Shown in pieces: positions 44,887 through 53,457 of a stretch of 64,000 nucleotides of DNA. The stretch is from JBCBKL01 sp038521825 (GTDB lineage: Bacteria > Pseudomonadota > Alphaproteobacteria > Rhodobacterales > Rhodobacteraceae). The translations under genes were made by a program, and so were the position numbers. The stretch covers positions 36,894-100,893 of the forward strand of contig JBCBKL010000017.1 in NCBI GenBank assembly GCA_038521825.1. The letters run 5' to 3'. The notes beneath the pieces were generated by a model. It was not told the DNA's origin. It saw nothing but the letters and a program-made list of their open reading frames with translations, and did not search any database. The number at the start of each line of letters is the position of its first letter. Position 1 is the stretch's first letter.

Positions 44887-45497
44887 TCGACGTTGAGAAG
44901 GCGGATGATGTCTGGACGGTGACGCTGGACCGTCCGGACAAGGCGAATGCACTGACGCATGCGATGCTGTCAGAGCTCACTACTATCGCTAAAGAGGCAC
45001 AATCGGCGCGCGCGCTCATCCTGACCGGGCGGGGCCAGGTTTTCAGCGCGGGCGCAGACCTCGACGAGGCCCGCGCGGGTCTCGCCACCTCGGATATATG
45101 GGAACGGCTGTCTGGCGCCATCGCCGGCCTGCCCGGCCTGACAATAGCGGCGCTGAATGGGACCCTGGCGGGAGGTGCCATGGGCATGGCCCTCGCCTGC
45201 GACATCCGTATCGCTGTACCAGCGGCCAAATTCTTTTATCCGGTCATGAAACTTGGCTTCCTGCCGCAACCCTCGGACCCCGCGCGGATGGCCGCGCTGA
45301 TTGGGCCGGCGCGAACAAAATACATCCTGATGGGTGGTCAGAAGATTCTGTCGGATGAAGCGCTTCGCTTTGGCCTGATCGACCAGATCGTCGACCCAAA
45401 CGAATTGCTGCCACGCGCGCATGCGCTTTGCGCCGATACGGTCACGGCCAAGCCCGCGCTTGCCACGGAAATCAAGCGTATGTGCCAGCCCCGGTGA
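44883..45497 (+). CDS. enoyl-CoA hydratase/isomerase family protein
   Basis: A short (204-residue) crotonase-fold protein. It has the oxyanion motifs FSAGADL and GGAMGMALACDIRIA but lacks part of the usual C-terminal helices (family about 255). The usual catalytic Glu positions are not both evident, so the reaction is uncertain. It is coupled to the SDR upstream. Its last 26 bp overlap the convergent eda gene, an unusual tail-to-tail overlap. Confidence 0.85.
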   Translation: MIDVEKADDVWTVTLDRPDKANALTHAMLSELTTIAKEAQSARALILTGRGQVFSAGADLDEARAGLATSDIWERLSGAIAGLPGLTIAALNGTLAGGAMGMALACDIRIAVPAAKFFYPVMKLGFLPQPSDPARMAALIGPARTKYILMGGQKILSDEALRFGLIDQIVDPNELLPRAHALCADTVTAKPALATEIKRMCQPR

Positions 45498-46101
45498 CAG
45501 CGCTCGCCTTATCGGTTATGGCCGTCCAGTTCCCGGCGTCCAGATCCGACTTGGGCACAATCCAACTGCCACCCACACAGATTACGTTCGGCAAAGCCAA
45601 ATAGTCGCGATAGGTCGCGGGCGTTATCCCTCCGGTTGGACAGAAAGAGGCCTGTGGCAAGGGTCCGGCCAGCGATTTCAGGGCCGGAGCGCCGCCAACA
45701 GCCTCGGCCGGGAAGAATTTGAGCATATCGATGCCGCGCTCCAACAGGTGCATGACCTCGCTCGCCGTGACAGCGCCGGGCAAAAGGGGCAATTCGACAT
45801 CTCGGCAGGCATCGATCAAACGATCCGTCGCACCCGGCGAAACGGCAAAGACGGCGCCCGCTTCCTTGGCCGCCTTGGCATCCGCCGCCGTGATAACCGT
45901 CCCTGCACCAACCACGGCACCATCGACCGCAGCCATTCCACGAATGACATCCAGCGCGGCAGACGTGCGCATCGTGACCTCGTGTACCGGCAGGCCCCCA
46001 GCAATCAGGGCTTTCGCAAGGGGTTCGGCATGGACGGCATCGTCGATAACCAAGACCGGGATGACCGGTGCCATCTGGCAGATTTCGCGGGTCGATTTCA
46101 T
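45472..46101 (-). CDS. eda: 2-keto-3-deoxy-6-phosphogluconate aldolase
   Basis: A 209-residue class I aldolase closing the Entner-Doudoroff pathway. The catalytic residues are E41 and R45 (EVTMRT), T68 (GAGTV) and the Schiff-base lysine K128 (MLKFFPAE). It starts 10 bp after edd on the same strand. The 3' end overlaps the convergent crotonase gene by 26 bp. Confidence 0.95.
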   Translation of the reverse strand: MKSTREICQMAPVIPVLVIDDAVHAEPLAKALIAGGLPVHEVTMRTSAALDVIRGMAAVDGAVVGAGTVITAADAKAAKEAGAVFAVSPGATDRLIDACRDVELPLLPGAVTASEVMHLLERGIDMLKFFPAEAVGGAPALKSLAGPLPQASFCPTGGITPATYRDYLALPNVICVGGSWIVPKSDLDAGNWTAITDKASAVTGAGTYA

Positions 46102-46111
46102 GGCCTGATCC

Positions 46112-47917
46112 TCACAATGCGCTTGCGCCTGTGTCGGCCGAGCCGACCCGCGCGCGGAAGTTCGAAAAGAGTTCGCGACCAAGGCCGCTGTGGTAATGCG
46201 ACAGATCGGCGACAACTGCGGGCCGATCCAGCACACCTTCGGTCACGATATCCAGCTTACCCGTTGTTGCATCGACGCAGACAATGTCACCGTCCTGCAA
46301 TTTGGCGATCGGGCCGCCGTCGATCGCTTCTGGGCAGACATGGATGGCCGACAGCACCTTGCCCGACGCGCCTGACATCCGCCCGTCTGTCAGCAGCGCA
46401 ACCCTCTGGCCACGCCCCTGCAGCACGGTCAGCATCGGCGTGAGGCTATGAAGCTCGGGCATACCGTTTGCCTTTGGCCCCTGGAACCGGACCACGACGA
46501 TTACGTCATCGGTAAACTCACCGGCCTTGAAGGCCGCCTTGACCTCCTCCTGGTCATGGAACACCCGCACCGGTGCAGTGATCACCTGATGTTCAGGTGC
46601 GACGGCCGAGACTTTCGATACGCCAGTGCCCAATGATCCCGAAAGCCGTGCAAGGCCGCCCTTTTCGCTGAACGGGTCCGCAACGGGGCGGACGATCTTG
46701 GTGTTCAGGCTTTCGCCGGGGCCGTCCACCCATTCGAGTTCACCATCCTTCAGCTTGGGCTCGCGGGTATAGGTTTCGAGCCCCTCGCCCATGACCGTTA
46801 CGACATCTTCGTGCATCAGGCCTGCGCGCAAAAGTTCACCTATCATGTATCCAAGGCCACCCGCCGCGTGGAAATGGTTCACATCGGCCAGACCATTGGG
46901 ATAGACGCGCGCCAGGAGCGGCGTCACCTCAGCCAGATCGGCAAAGTCCTGAGGATCAAGCAGGATCCCCCCGGCCCGCGCCATGGCAACCAGATGGATC
47001 AGCAGGTTGGTCGAGCCGCCCGTCGCATTCAGCCCGACGATCCCATTGGCAAAGGCCCGTTCGTCGAGGATGCGGAAGGTGGGGGTATATTGATTGCCTA
47101 GATGCGAATTCGACAGGGCGAGCCGGGCACCGGCGACCGTCAGAGCGTCGCGCAAGTCGGTGTTTGGGTTGACGAAACTGGCGCCGGGCAGGTGCAACCC
47201 CATGAACTCCATCAGCATCTGGTTCGTGTTGGCGGTTCCGTAGAATGTGCAGGTGCCGGGCCCATGATATGCGGCCATCTCGGCCTTCATCAGCGCGTCC
47301 CGCCCAACCTCGCCGGCAGCGAATTGGGCACGAACCTTGGCTTTTTCGTCGTTGGGCAGGCCCGAGGTCATGGGACCGGCAGGCAAGAAAACGGTCGGCA
47401 AATGTCCAAACGTCTGCGCCGCAATCACCAGCCCGGGTACGATCTTGTCACAGACCCCCAGAAAAACGGCGGCGTCGAACGTGTTGTGGCTGAGCGCCAC
47501 CGAGGCCGCCAGCGCGATCACGTCGCGGGAAAAAAGGCTTAGCTCCATCCCCGCATAGCCCTGGGTCACACCATCACACATCGCCGGGACGCCCCCTGCG
47601 ACCTGCGCTGTCCCGCCGACGTCACGGGCCGCCTTGCGGATCAGATCAGGGAACCGTTCAAACGGCTGGTGGGCTGAAAGCATGTCGTTATAGGCCGTGA
47701 CGATGCCCAGATTGCCTGCCGTGCCGGTGGCCAGCGCATCCTGATCCTCGCCCGCGCCCGCATAAGCGTGGGCCTGCGCGCTGCAGGACAGATGCCCACG
47801 CGTCGGGCCATCCGCGGCAGCTTGCTCCATCCGGGACAGGTACACGCCACGATCCTTATGGCTGCGTTCCGCAATCCGATCCGTGACGCGTTTCAGGGTA
47901 TCGTTAATGGTGGTCAT
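46112..47917 (-). CDS. edd: 6-phosphogluconate dehydratase
   Basis: A 601-residue iron-sulfur dehydratase of the IlvD/Edd family. It has cluster cysteines in PAMCDGVTQG and GVCDKIVPG and the signature AYHGPGTCTFYGTANTNQ. It makes KDPG for the aldolase encoded next. ATG at 47917 has GGGAG upstream. The adjacent edd-eda pair supports an Entner-Doudoroff route for glucose, usual in marine roseobacters. Confidence 0.97.
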   Translation of the reverse strand: MTTINDTLKRVTDRIAERSHKDRGVYLSRMEQAAADGPTRGHLSCSAQAHAYAGAGEDQDALATGTAGNLGIVTAYNDMLSAHQPFERFPDLIRKAARDVGGTAQVAGGVPAMCDGVTQGYAGMELSLFSRDVIALAASVALSHNTFDAAVFLGVCDKIVPGLVIAAQTFGHLPTVFLPAGPMTSGLPNDEKAKVRAQFAAGEVGRDALMKAEMAAYHGPGTCTFYGTANTNQMLMEFMGLHLPGASFVNPNTDLRDALTVAGARLALSNSHLGNQYTPTFRILDERAFANGIVGLNATGGSTNLLIHLVAMARAGGILLDPQDFADLAEVTPLLARVYPNGLADVNHFHAAGGLGYMIGELLRAGLMHEDVVTVMGEGLETYTREPKLKDGELEWVDGPGESLNTKIVRPVADPFSEKGGLARLSGSLGTGVSKVSAVAPEHQVITAPVRVFHDQEEVKAAFKAGEFTDDVIVVVRFQGPKANGMPELHSLTPMLTVLQGRGQRVALLTDGRMSGASGKVLSAIHVCPEAIDGGPIAKLQDGDIVCVDATTGKLDIVTEGVLDRPAVVADLSHYHSGLGRELFSNFRARVGSADTGASAL

Positions 47918-48068
47918 GGCTTGGCTCCCATGAAATGGTCAGCGCCCGGCAGGCAGATGTTGGCGCTAACAAACCCGATGGCTGCTACGTGGGACATTTT
48001 GCGCCCCATGTAAAGTGATGTCCTTGTAACAGCGACAAACTCCGACCAAACCTCCCGGATTTGGCCGT

Positions 48069-48308
48069 TCAGAACACCTTGAATGTAATGGTTGTCAGCG
48101 ACCGCTCAATGCCTTCGATATCAAGCAGATGATCGTTGATGTACTTCCCGACATCTTCGCCTTCCGGGATATAGACCTTCATCAAAAGGTCAAAATCGCC
48201 GCTGGTCGAATAAAGTTCCGAATGCAGCTCGCGCAGCGTGATCTCTTCGGCGACCTTGTAGGTCGTGCCGGGTTTGCAACGGATCTGGATGAAGACACAT
48301 GTGCTCAT
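48069..48308 (-). CDS. stand-alone Lrp/AsnC ligand-binding (RAM) domain protein
   Basis: A 79-residue protein corresponding only to the C-terminal RAM domain of Lrp-family regulators, with no DNA-binding part. It contains CVFIQIRCKPGTTYKVAEE and SGDFDLLMKVYIPEGED. Such proteins sense amino acids and may form mixed oligomers with full Lrp proteins. It diverges from hisB, sharing the 83-bp gap with a CTATAG-based dyad. Confidence 0.9.
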   Translation of the reverse strand: MSTCVFIQIRCKPGTTYKVAEEITLRELHSELYSTSGDFDLLMKVYIPEGEDVGKYINDHLLDIEGIERSLTTITFKVF

Positions 48309-48330
48309 GGCGCCTAGCTGACACATTGCG

Positions 48331-48367
48331 CTATAGGCTGGCAATCCCCCGCGGGTTGCCCCTATAG
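48331..48367. promoter_or_regulatory. dyad in the hisB / RAM-domain divergent promoter
   Basis: CTATAG at 48331-48336 and 48362-48367 flank partly complementary GGCAA/TTGCC segments. Each CTATAG can act as a -10 for one direction. Pattern-based. Confidence 0.4.
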
Positions 48368-48391
48368 AACGGCCCGGAAGGAAGACGGACG

Positions 48392-48979
48392 ATGCGCACA
48401 GCAAAACTGACCCGGACCACGGCAGAAACCGACATAGACGTCGATATCAACCTCGACGGCACCGGAGCCTACGACAACGAAACCGGCGTGGGGTTCTTCG
48501 ACCATATGCTCGACCAGCTGGCGCGGCACTCGCTCATCGACATGACGATCCGGGCAAAGGGCGACTTGCATATCGACGATCACCACACCGTCGAGGACAC
48601 TGGCATCGCGCTTGGTCAGGCGCTGACCCAAGCCCTTGATGACAAAACGGGTATCCGCCGCTACGGATCCTGCCTGCTGCCGATGGATGATGCGCTGGTT
48701 CGATGCGCGCTTGATCTGTCCGGCCGCCCCTTTCTTATCTGGAAACTCGATCTGCCGACCCCCAAGATCGGAACGTTCGACACCGAACTCGTGCGGGAAT
48801 TCTTTCAGGCCCTCAGTACGCATGGCGGGATCACGCTGCATGTCGACATGCTCCACGGGCTCAACAGCCACCATATTGCCGAGGCGGCATTCAAATCGGT
48901 GGCCCGCGCACTGCGTGAAGCCGTAGAGATCGACGCGCGCAAGGCGGATGCAATCCCTTCGACCAAAGGCGCTTTATGA
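48392..48979 (+). CDS. hisB: imidazoleglycerol-phosphate dehydratase
   Basis: A 195-residue manganese enzyme of histidine synthesis (step 6). The two metal-binding motifs DHHTVEDTGIALG and NSHHIAEAAFKSVARAL are present. Monofunctional, as in most alphaproteobacteria (no phosphatase half). GGAAGGAAG precedes the ATG. The stop overlaps hisH (ATGA). Confidence 0.97.
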   Translation: MRTAKLTRTTAETDIDVDINLDGTGAYDNETGVGFFDHMLDQLARHSLIDMTIRAKGDLHIDDHHTVEDTGIALGQALTQALDDKTGIRRYGSCLLPMDDALVRCALDLSGRPFLIWKLDLPTPKIGTFDTELVREFFQALSTHGGITLHVDMLHGLNSHHIAEAAFKSVARALREAVEIDARKADAIPSTKGAL

Positions 48980-49617
48980 GCTTCACGGTTCTGATCGACT
49001 ACGAAAGCGGTAACCTGCATTCGGCCGAAAAAGCCTTTCAGAAGATGGCGGCCGAGGTCGATGCGGGGGAGGTTCTCGTAACGGCCGATGCCGATCTGGT
49101 TGCGCGGGCCGACCGGATCGTGTTGCCGGGCGATGGTGCGTTCCCATCCTGCATGCGCGCGCTCAAGGGAACCGGCGGGCTATACGATGCTATGCGCGAG
49201 GCGGTCGAGATCCGGGGCCGTCCGTTTCTGGGTATTTGCGTCGGCATGCAGCTTATGGCGCGGATCGGGCGCGAATTCGAAGACACCGACGGCTTGAACT
49301 GGATCGATGGCGAAGTCGTTGCGATCACCCCCGAAGATGCGTCACTGAAAGTGCCGCATATGGGGTGGAACGATCTGGTCATCGACGCGCCGCATCCGAT
49401 ATTCGAAGGCGTTCAAAAAGGCGATCATGCCTATTTCGTCCATTCGTACCGGTTCCACGTGACCAATCCAGCCGAATGCCTGGCCCATGTAGAATACGGC
49501 GGGCCTGTTACGGCTGTTATCGGACACAACACGATGGTGGGGTTTCAGTTTCACCCCGAAAAAAGCCAGAGCACAGGGCTCCGGCTCATCTCGAATTTTC
49601 TGAGCTGGCGACCTTAG
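48976..49617 (+). CDS. hisH: imidazole glycerol phosphate synthase, glutaminase subunit
   Basis: A 213-residue class I glutamine amidotransferase. The nucleophile C88 sits in GICVGMQLM, and H193/E195 are in FHPEKSQ. It feeds ammonia to HisF, encoded 2.6 kb downstream. It is co-translated with hisB and ends tail-to-tail with the DUF2147 gene (4-bp overlap). Confidence 0.96.
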   Translation: MSFTVLIDYESGNLHSAEKAFQKMAAEVDAGEVLVTADADLVARADRIVLPGDGAFPSCMRALKGTGGLYDAMREAVEIRGRPFLGICVGMQLMARIGREFEDTDGLNWIDGEVVAITPEDASLKVPHMGWNDLVIDAPHPIFEGVQKGDHAYFVHSYRFHVTNPAECLAHVEYGGPVTAVIGHNTMVGFQFHPEKSQSTGLRLISNFLSWRP

Positions 49618-50000
49618 TTGACACGGCTCCATGTCTGTTTCGAGCAGATCAAACCACCCGCAACACAGCCGCGCAGGGCCAGCGAATTACCGTTAAGGGA
49701 CATCTTACCGATATAGATCTTGTCATTCGACGGACGCCAGACCCTGCCTTCATAGCTGCCATTGCCGTTGGGCTTCATGTCCATAACGAGCGTCTTGCCA
49801 AGATTGGGCGACTTGTACTCGCCGGATCCATTGAAGGTTCGCGCGATCTTCCCGCAGATGTTCCCGCCGCAATTGCTCATCTCGACCAGAGCGTATGATC
49901 CGTCATCCGGCTGGGTCTTCCACGTGCCGTGAACCGGGTCGGCGGCTGCAGCGCCAGCAACCGCCATCAAGGCTGCACAGATGGTGCCAATTGTCTTCAT
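49614..50000 (-). CDS. DUF2147-domain secreted protein
   Basis: A 128-residue exported protein with a signal peptide (cut near GAAAAD) and the family core GTWKTQPDDGSYALVEM, CGGNICGKI and GRVWRPSNDKIY. Homologues are small lipocalin-like envelope proteins of unknown role. ATG at 50000 has GGAGG upstream. It is on the opposite strand to the his genes it separates. Confidence 0.88.
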   Translation of the reverse strand: MKTIGTICAALMAVAGAAAADPVHGTWKTQPDDGSYALVEMSNCGGNICGKIARTFNGSGEYKSPNLGKTLVMDMKPNGNGSYEGRVWRPSNDKIYIGKMSLNGNSLALRGCVAGGLICSKQTWSRVN

Positions 50001-50129
50001 TTGCAAATCCTCCAGTTTGCTCGGGCGGGATCTTGAGCGGGCATGACCCGTCTGGCAAGGCTGACCTCGGGTCGCGTTGCATCCGCCCCGCGTTGCTGCA
50101 ACAAGGCCAAAAAAATGAAAGGCAAAGCT

Positions 50130-50852
50130 ATGATCCTTTATCCCGCCATCGACCTGAAGGACGGACAGGCCGTACGGCTTTTGCGGGGAGAGATGGATCA
50201 GGCCACGGTGTTCAACGACGACCCGACGGCACAGGCCCGCGCATTTGTTGATGCGGGCTGTGAATGGCTGCACCTTGTCGATCTCAACGGCGCTTTCGCC
50301 GGCAAGCCGGTCAATGCCGATGCAGTCGATGCGATCCTCGCCGCCTGCCCCGTGCCCGCGCAGCTTGGTGGCGGGATCCGGGACATGCAGACGATCGAGG
50401 CTTGGATCAATAAGGGCCTCGCCCGCATCATCCTTGGAACCGTCGCAGTCGAAGACCCCGATATTGTGCGTAAAGCGGCCCGCGCCTTTCCCGGAAAGGT
50501 TGCCGTCGGCATTGACGCAAGAGATGGTAGAGTCGCGACAAAAGGATGGGCAGAGGAAACCAATATCGATGCGACCGACCTAGCAAAGCAGTTCGAAGAC
50601 GCAGGCGTTTCCGCAATTATTTACACCGACATCAACCGCGACGGGGCAATGCAGGGGCCGAATGTCGAAGCAACCGCCGCACTGGCGCGGGCGGTGTCGA
50701 TCCCGGTCATCGCGTCCGGTGGGGTATCCTCCGTCGCAGATCTAATTGCGCTGCGCGATTGTGGCGCAGATCTGGATGGTGCGATCTCGGGCCGCGCGCT
50801 CTACGATGGTGCCATCGACCTCGCCGAAGCGCTTCAGACGCTCAGGAGCTGA
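50130..50852 (+). CDS. hisA: phosphoribosylformimino-5-aminoimidazole carboxamide ribotide isomerase
   Basis: A 240-residue TIM-barrel isomerase (step 4 of histidine synthesis). The general-acid/base Asps are in YPAIDLKDG and YTDINRDGAM. Half-barrel phosphate motifs GGGIR and ASGGVSS are present. ATG at 50130 has AAAGG eight bases upstream; the upstream in-frame ATG is not conserved. Confidence 0.96.
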   Translation: MILYPAIDLKDGQAVRLLRGEMDQATVFNDDPTAQARAFVDAGCEWLHLVDLNGAFAGKPVNADAVDAILAACPVPAQLGGGIRDMQTIEAWINKGLARIILGTVAVEDPDIVRKAARAFPGKVAVGIDARDGRVATKGWAEETNIDATDLAKQFEDAGVSAIIYTDINRDGAMQGPNVEATAALARAVSIPVIASGGVSSVADLIALRDCGADLDGAISGRALYDGAIDLAEALQTLRS

Positions 50853-50854
50853 CC

Positions 50855-51316
50855 ATGCCGCACCGTTCCGTGTCTCACTGCCCCCTGCCGGCCAGCAGCC
50901 GGCTGCATGAGCGCATACGCAAGGGCGATTTCATGGATTGCTATGCGACGCAATCCGACATGGACCCACGCCGGGCTGCGGAGATCATCACGAGTTTTCC
51001 GGGTTGGGCGCGCTTGCTCGTCAGTCTGCGTAACATCCTGACGGCGCCTTTCTGTCTGCGTGGCGACGCGCCACCCGCCGACGATATAGTTGGCATCTTT
51101 CCAGTCGAAAGCGAAAGCGAAAACGAACTGATTGCTGGTTTCAACGACAAGCATCTCGATTTCCGAGTAGCGGTCCTGCGCGAGGCGGGCCGCGTCCATC
51201 TTGCGACCTGGGTGCATCCGCACAACATCGGCGGGCGTCTTTACCTAGCGACGATCATGCCGTTTCATATTCTGATCGCGCGGGATGCGCTCGCTCGCGT
51301 GGCGCGGGCGGGCTAG
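50855..51316 (+). CDS. DUF2867-domain protein
   Basis: A 153-residue soluble protein of the DUF2867 type, with NEIIAGFNDKHLDFRV-like core (here NELIAGFNDKHLDFRVAV) and TWVHPHNIGGRLYLATIMPFH. No activity is known. AGGAG upstream of ATG 50855, two bases after the hisA stop, so it is co-transcribed with hisA. Confidence 0.82.
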   Translation: MPHRSVSHCPLPASSRLHERIRKGDFMDCYATQSDMDPRRAAEIITSFPGWARLLVSLRNILTAPFCLRGDAPPADDIVGIFPVESESENELIAGFNDKHLDFRVAVLREAGRVHLATWVHPHNIGGRLYLATIMPFHILIARDALARVARAG

Positions 51317-51762
51317 CTGCCGCCGATCGCTTTGCCAGTAAGGTTCTGCAAAGCGCCATTCATCCTGCCGATAAATTCGGCGTCACCTGGTACCTCAAGG
51401 TCACCCAGCATCGCGCCCGGTTCCTCGTAGGCAACCTGCACCTGCCCCTCTGAGTCTTCGTAAATCAGCACCCGAAGCGGCAGATAGAGCCCAGCGCGCG
51501 GATCGGCCTGTATGGCAGGCGTCCCCAACTTGGGGTTCCCGAATATCAAAAGCTGAGCGGGCGCAAGGTCCATCCCGACGCTCTCGGCGCCCGCCCCGTG
51601 ATCGACACGCGCGAAGACCGTTGCGCCGGCGTTTGTGACAGCGGCCTCAAGGCGGTCCGCCACCTCGGAAACCGACCCGGTCGCCGGTTGTTGTACGATT
51701 TCCGCCATTGCGGACACCCCCAGAAACACCGTTGCAATCAAAGCTTGTATAAATCTCTTCAT
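51313..51762 (-). CDS. DUF302-domain secreted protein
   Basis: A 149-residue exported protein with a signal peptide (cut near SAMAE) and the DUF302 core ARVDHGAGAESVGMDLAPAQ and LPLRVLIYEDSEG. DUF302 is a small alpha/beta fold with possible nucleotide or lipid binding; function unknown. Overlaps the DUF2867 stop by 4 bp on the opposite strand. Confidence 0.88.
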   Translation of the reverse strand: MKRFIQALIATVFLGVSAMAEIVQQPATGSVSEVADRLEAAVTNAGATVFARVDHGAGAESVGMDLAPAQLLIFGNPKLGTPAIQADPRAGLYLPLRVLIYEDSEGQVQVAYEEPGAMLGDLEVPGDAEFIGRMNGALQNLTGKAIGGS

Positions 51763-51909
51763 CGCGTCTCTCCCACTTTGGGCCTAGGCTGGCGGCGTCG
51801 CCCTGAAACATCCAATCAATATCCTGAGAGACTATCATTGTGGCGGATTTGCCCCTATGCCGCGTCGCATGAAGACACCGAGCAACATCTCCAGCCCGGG
51901 TAAGGCAGC

Positions 51910-52203
51910 GTGAATCGCTGGCTGAAATACGGCCTGCTGCTGGGCCTGTTGCTCCTGCTGGCCAGTCCCCTGCTGTCCGTCATCTGGTCTGACTGGTTCG
52001 CGACACGACATGGCTGCACCCTGCACGAAGGCAACGTAAACTCCTGTATTGTAAGGGGAGCGGACTGGGGCGAGACGCTTTACACCGCATTCGTTCTGGG
52101 TTGGCTCATGCTGATCACGATACCGCTGGCCGCTGTCGTGGTGATCGTGCTGCTTGTCATCGCGATCCGGGACATCGTTGCGTTCCGGCGTAGCAAAGGC
52201 TAA
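51910..52203 (+). CDS. small two-helix membrane protein, unknown
   Basis: A 97-residue protein with membrane helices at about 6-25 and 58-85 and a pair of cysteines (CTLHEGNVNSC) between them that may form a periplasmic disulfide. GTG start at 51910 with TAAGG upstream. It sits ten bases before hisF. I do not recognise the family. Confidence 0.65.
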   Translation: MNRWLKYGLLLGLLLLLASPLLSVIWSDWFATRHGCTLHEGNVNSCIVRGADWGETLYTAFVLGWLMLITIPLAAVVVIVLLVIAIRDIVAFRRSKG

Positions 52204-52213
52204 CCCGAGCCTT

Positions 52214-52975
52214 GTGCTGAAGACCCGTATCATACCCTGTCTCGATGTGGCCGACGGTCGCGTGGTCAAAGGTGTGAATTTCGTTGATCTCGTCGATGCT
52301 GGCGATCCGGTCGAGGCGGCCAAAGCCTATGATGCCGCCGGTGCGGACGAACTTTGCTTCCTCGACATCCATGCCACGCACGAAAACCGGGGCACGATGT
52401 TCGATCTGGTCCAACGGACGGCCGAGCAGTGTTTCATCCCCCTGACCGTGGGCGGCGGGGTGCGAACGACCGAAGACGTGCGCAACCTGCTGCTGGCGGG
52501 GGCCGACAAGGTTTCGTTCAACTCCGCAGCTGTCGCCGATCCGGACGTTCTGGCGCGGGCCGCCGATCAGTTCGGCGCGCAATGCATCGTTTGCGCTATC
52601 GACGCCAAAACCGTGGCGCCGGGCAAATGGGAGATTTTCACACACGGAGGTCGCAAACCCACCGGCATCGACGCCGTTGAATTCGCGCAAACCGCTGCAG
52701 CAAAGGGCGCGGGCGAAATCCTGCTGACCTCCATGGACCGCGACGGAACGCGCGCCGGCTTCAACCTGCCCCTGACCCGCGCGATATCGGACGCCGTGCC
52801 GGTGCCGGTCATAGCGTCCGGCGGTGTCGGCACACTCGACCACCTGGTTGACGGGGTCACCCAAGGCGGCGCCTCGGCCGTGCTTGCCGCCTCGATTTTT
52901 CACTTCGGTGATTTCACCATTGCCGAAGCCAAGGCCCACATGGCCGCCGCGGGCATCCCGATGAGGTTCCAATGA
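52214..52975 (+). CDS. hisF: imidazole glycerol phosphate synthase, cyclase subunit
   Basis: A 253-residue TIM barrel that joins HisH. The catalytic Asps are in IPCLDVADGRVVKG and SMDRDGTRAGF; GGGVRTTEDV and ASGGVGT bind phosphate. GTG at 52214 gives the normal start MLKTRIIP. It is followed by hisE with an ATGA overlap. Confidence 0.96.
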   Translation: MLKTRIIPCLDVADGRVVKGVNFVDLVDAGDPVEAAKAYDAAGADELCFLDIHATHENRGTMFDLVQRTAEQCFIPLTVGGGVRTTEDVRNLLLAGADKVSFNSAAVADPDVLARAADQFGAQCIVCAIDAKTVAPGKWEIFTHGGRKPTGIDAVEFAQTAAAKGAGEILLTSMDRDGTRAGFNLPLTRAISDAVPVPVIASGGVGTLDHLVDGVTQGGASAVLAASIFHFGDFTIAEAKAHMAAAGIPMRFQ

Positions 52976-53280
52976 CACTCGATGATCTCTTTGCCACCAT
53001 CGAGGCGCGCAAAGGCGCGGACCCCGAAACAAGCTGGACGGCCAAATTGCTTGCCAAGGGTCCGGAAAAATGCGCCGAAAAGTTCGGCGAAGAGGCGATT
53101 GAGGCCATCATTGAGGCTGCGAAAGGCGACCGGGTGCGGCTGACCGCCGAGGCTGCGGACGTTCTCTATCATCTCCTTATCATGCTTGCCGCACGAGACG
53201 TCGCGCTGGCCGACGTGATGGCTGAACTCGAGCGTCGTCAGGGCCACTCTGGCCTCGCCGAAAAGGCGGCCCGGTCGTAA
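52972..53280 (+). CDS. hisE: phosphoribosyl-ATP pyrophosphatase
   Basis: A 102-residue MazG-type enzyme for step 2 of histidine synthesis. The metal-binding residues are in GEEAIEAIIEAAKG and EAADVLYHLLIML. Co-translated with hisF. Last gene of this his group; hisG, hisD, hisI and hisC are not in the window. Confidence 0.96.
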   Translation: MTLDDLFATIEARKGADPETSWTAKLLAKGPEKCAEKFGEEAIEAIIEAAKGDRVRLTAEAADVLYHLLIMLAARDVALADVMAELERRQGHSGLAEKAARS

Positions 53281-53457
53281 GGGCTGAGGCTACCCCTCCT
53301 TGGATCACATTTGGCGCCAAACCCGGTATGCCTGTTGCGCCCGTACGAGGCCCGTGCTGACATCACAACGTGCGCGCAAATAGCCAAGATTGCATAAGCG
53401 CATTACGCCAATACCCACATTGATTGCACAATCCTTTCACAACATTGGGAAAAGACC

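Noticed and set aside
45421..46443. 340-codon open frame on the plus strand opposite eda and edd
   Set aside because: Arg-rich mirror of the real genes with no ribosome site; a shadow.
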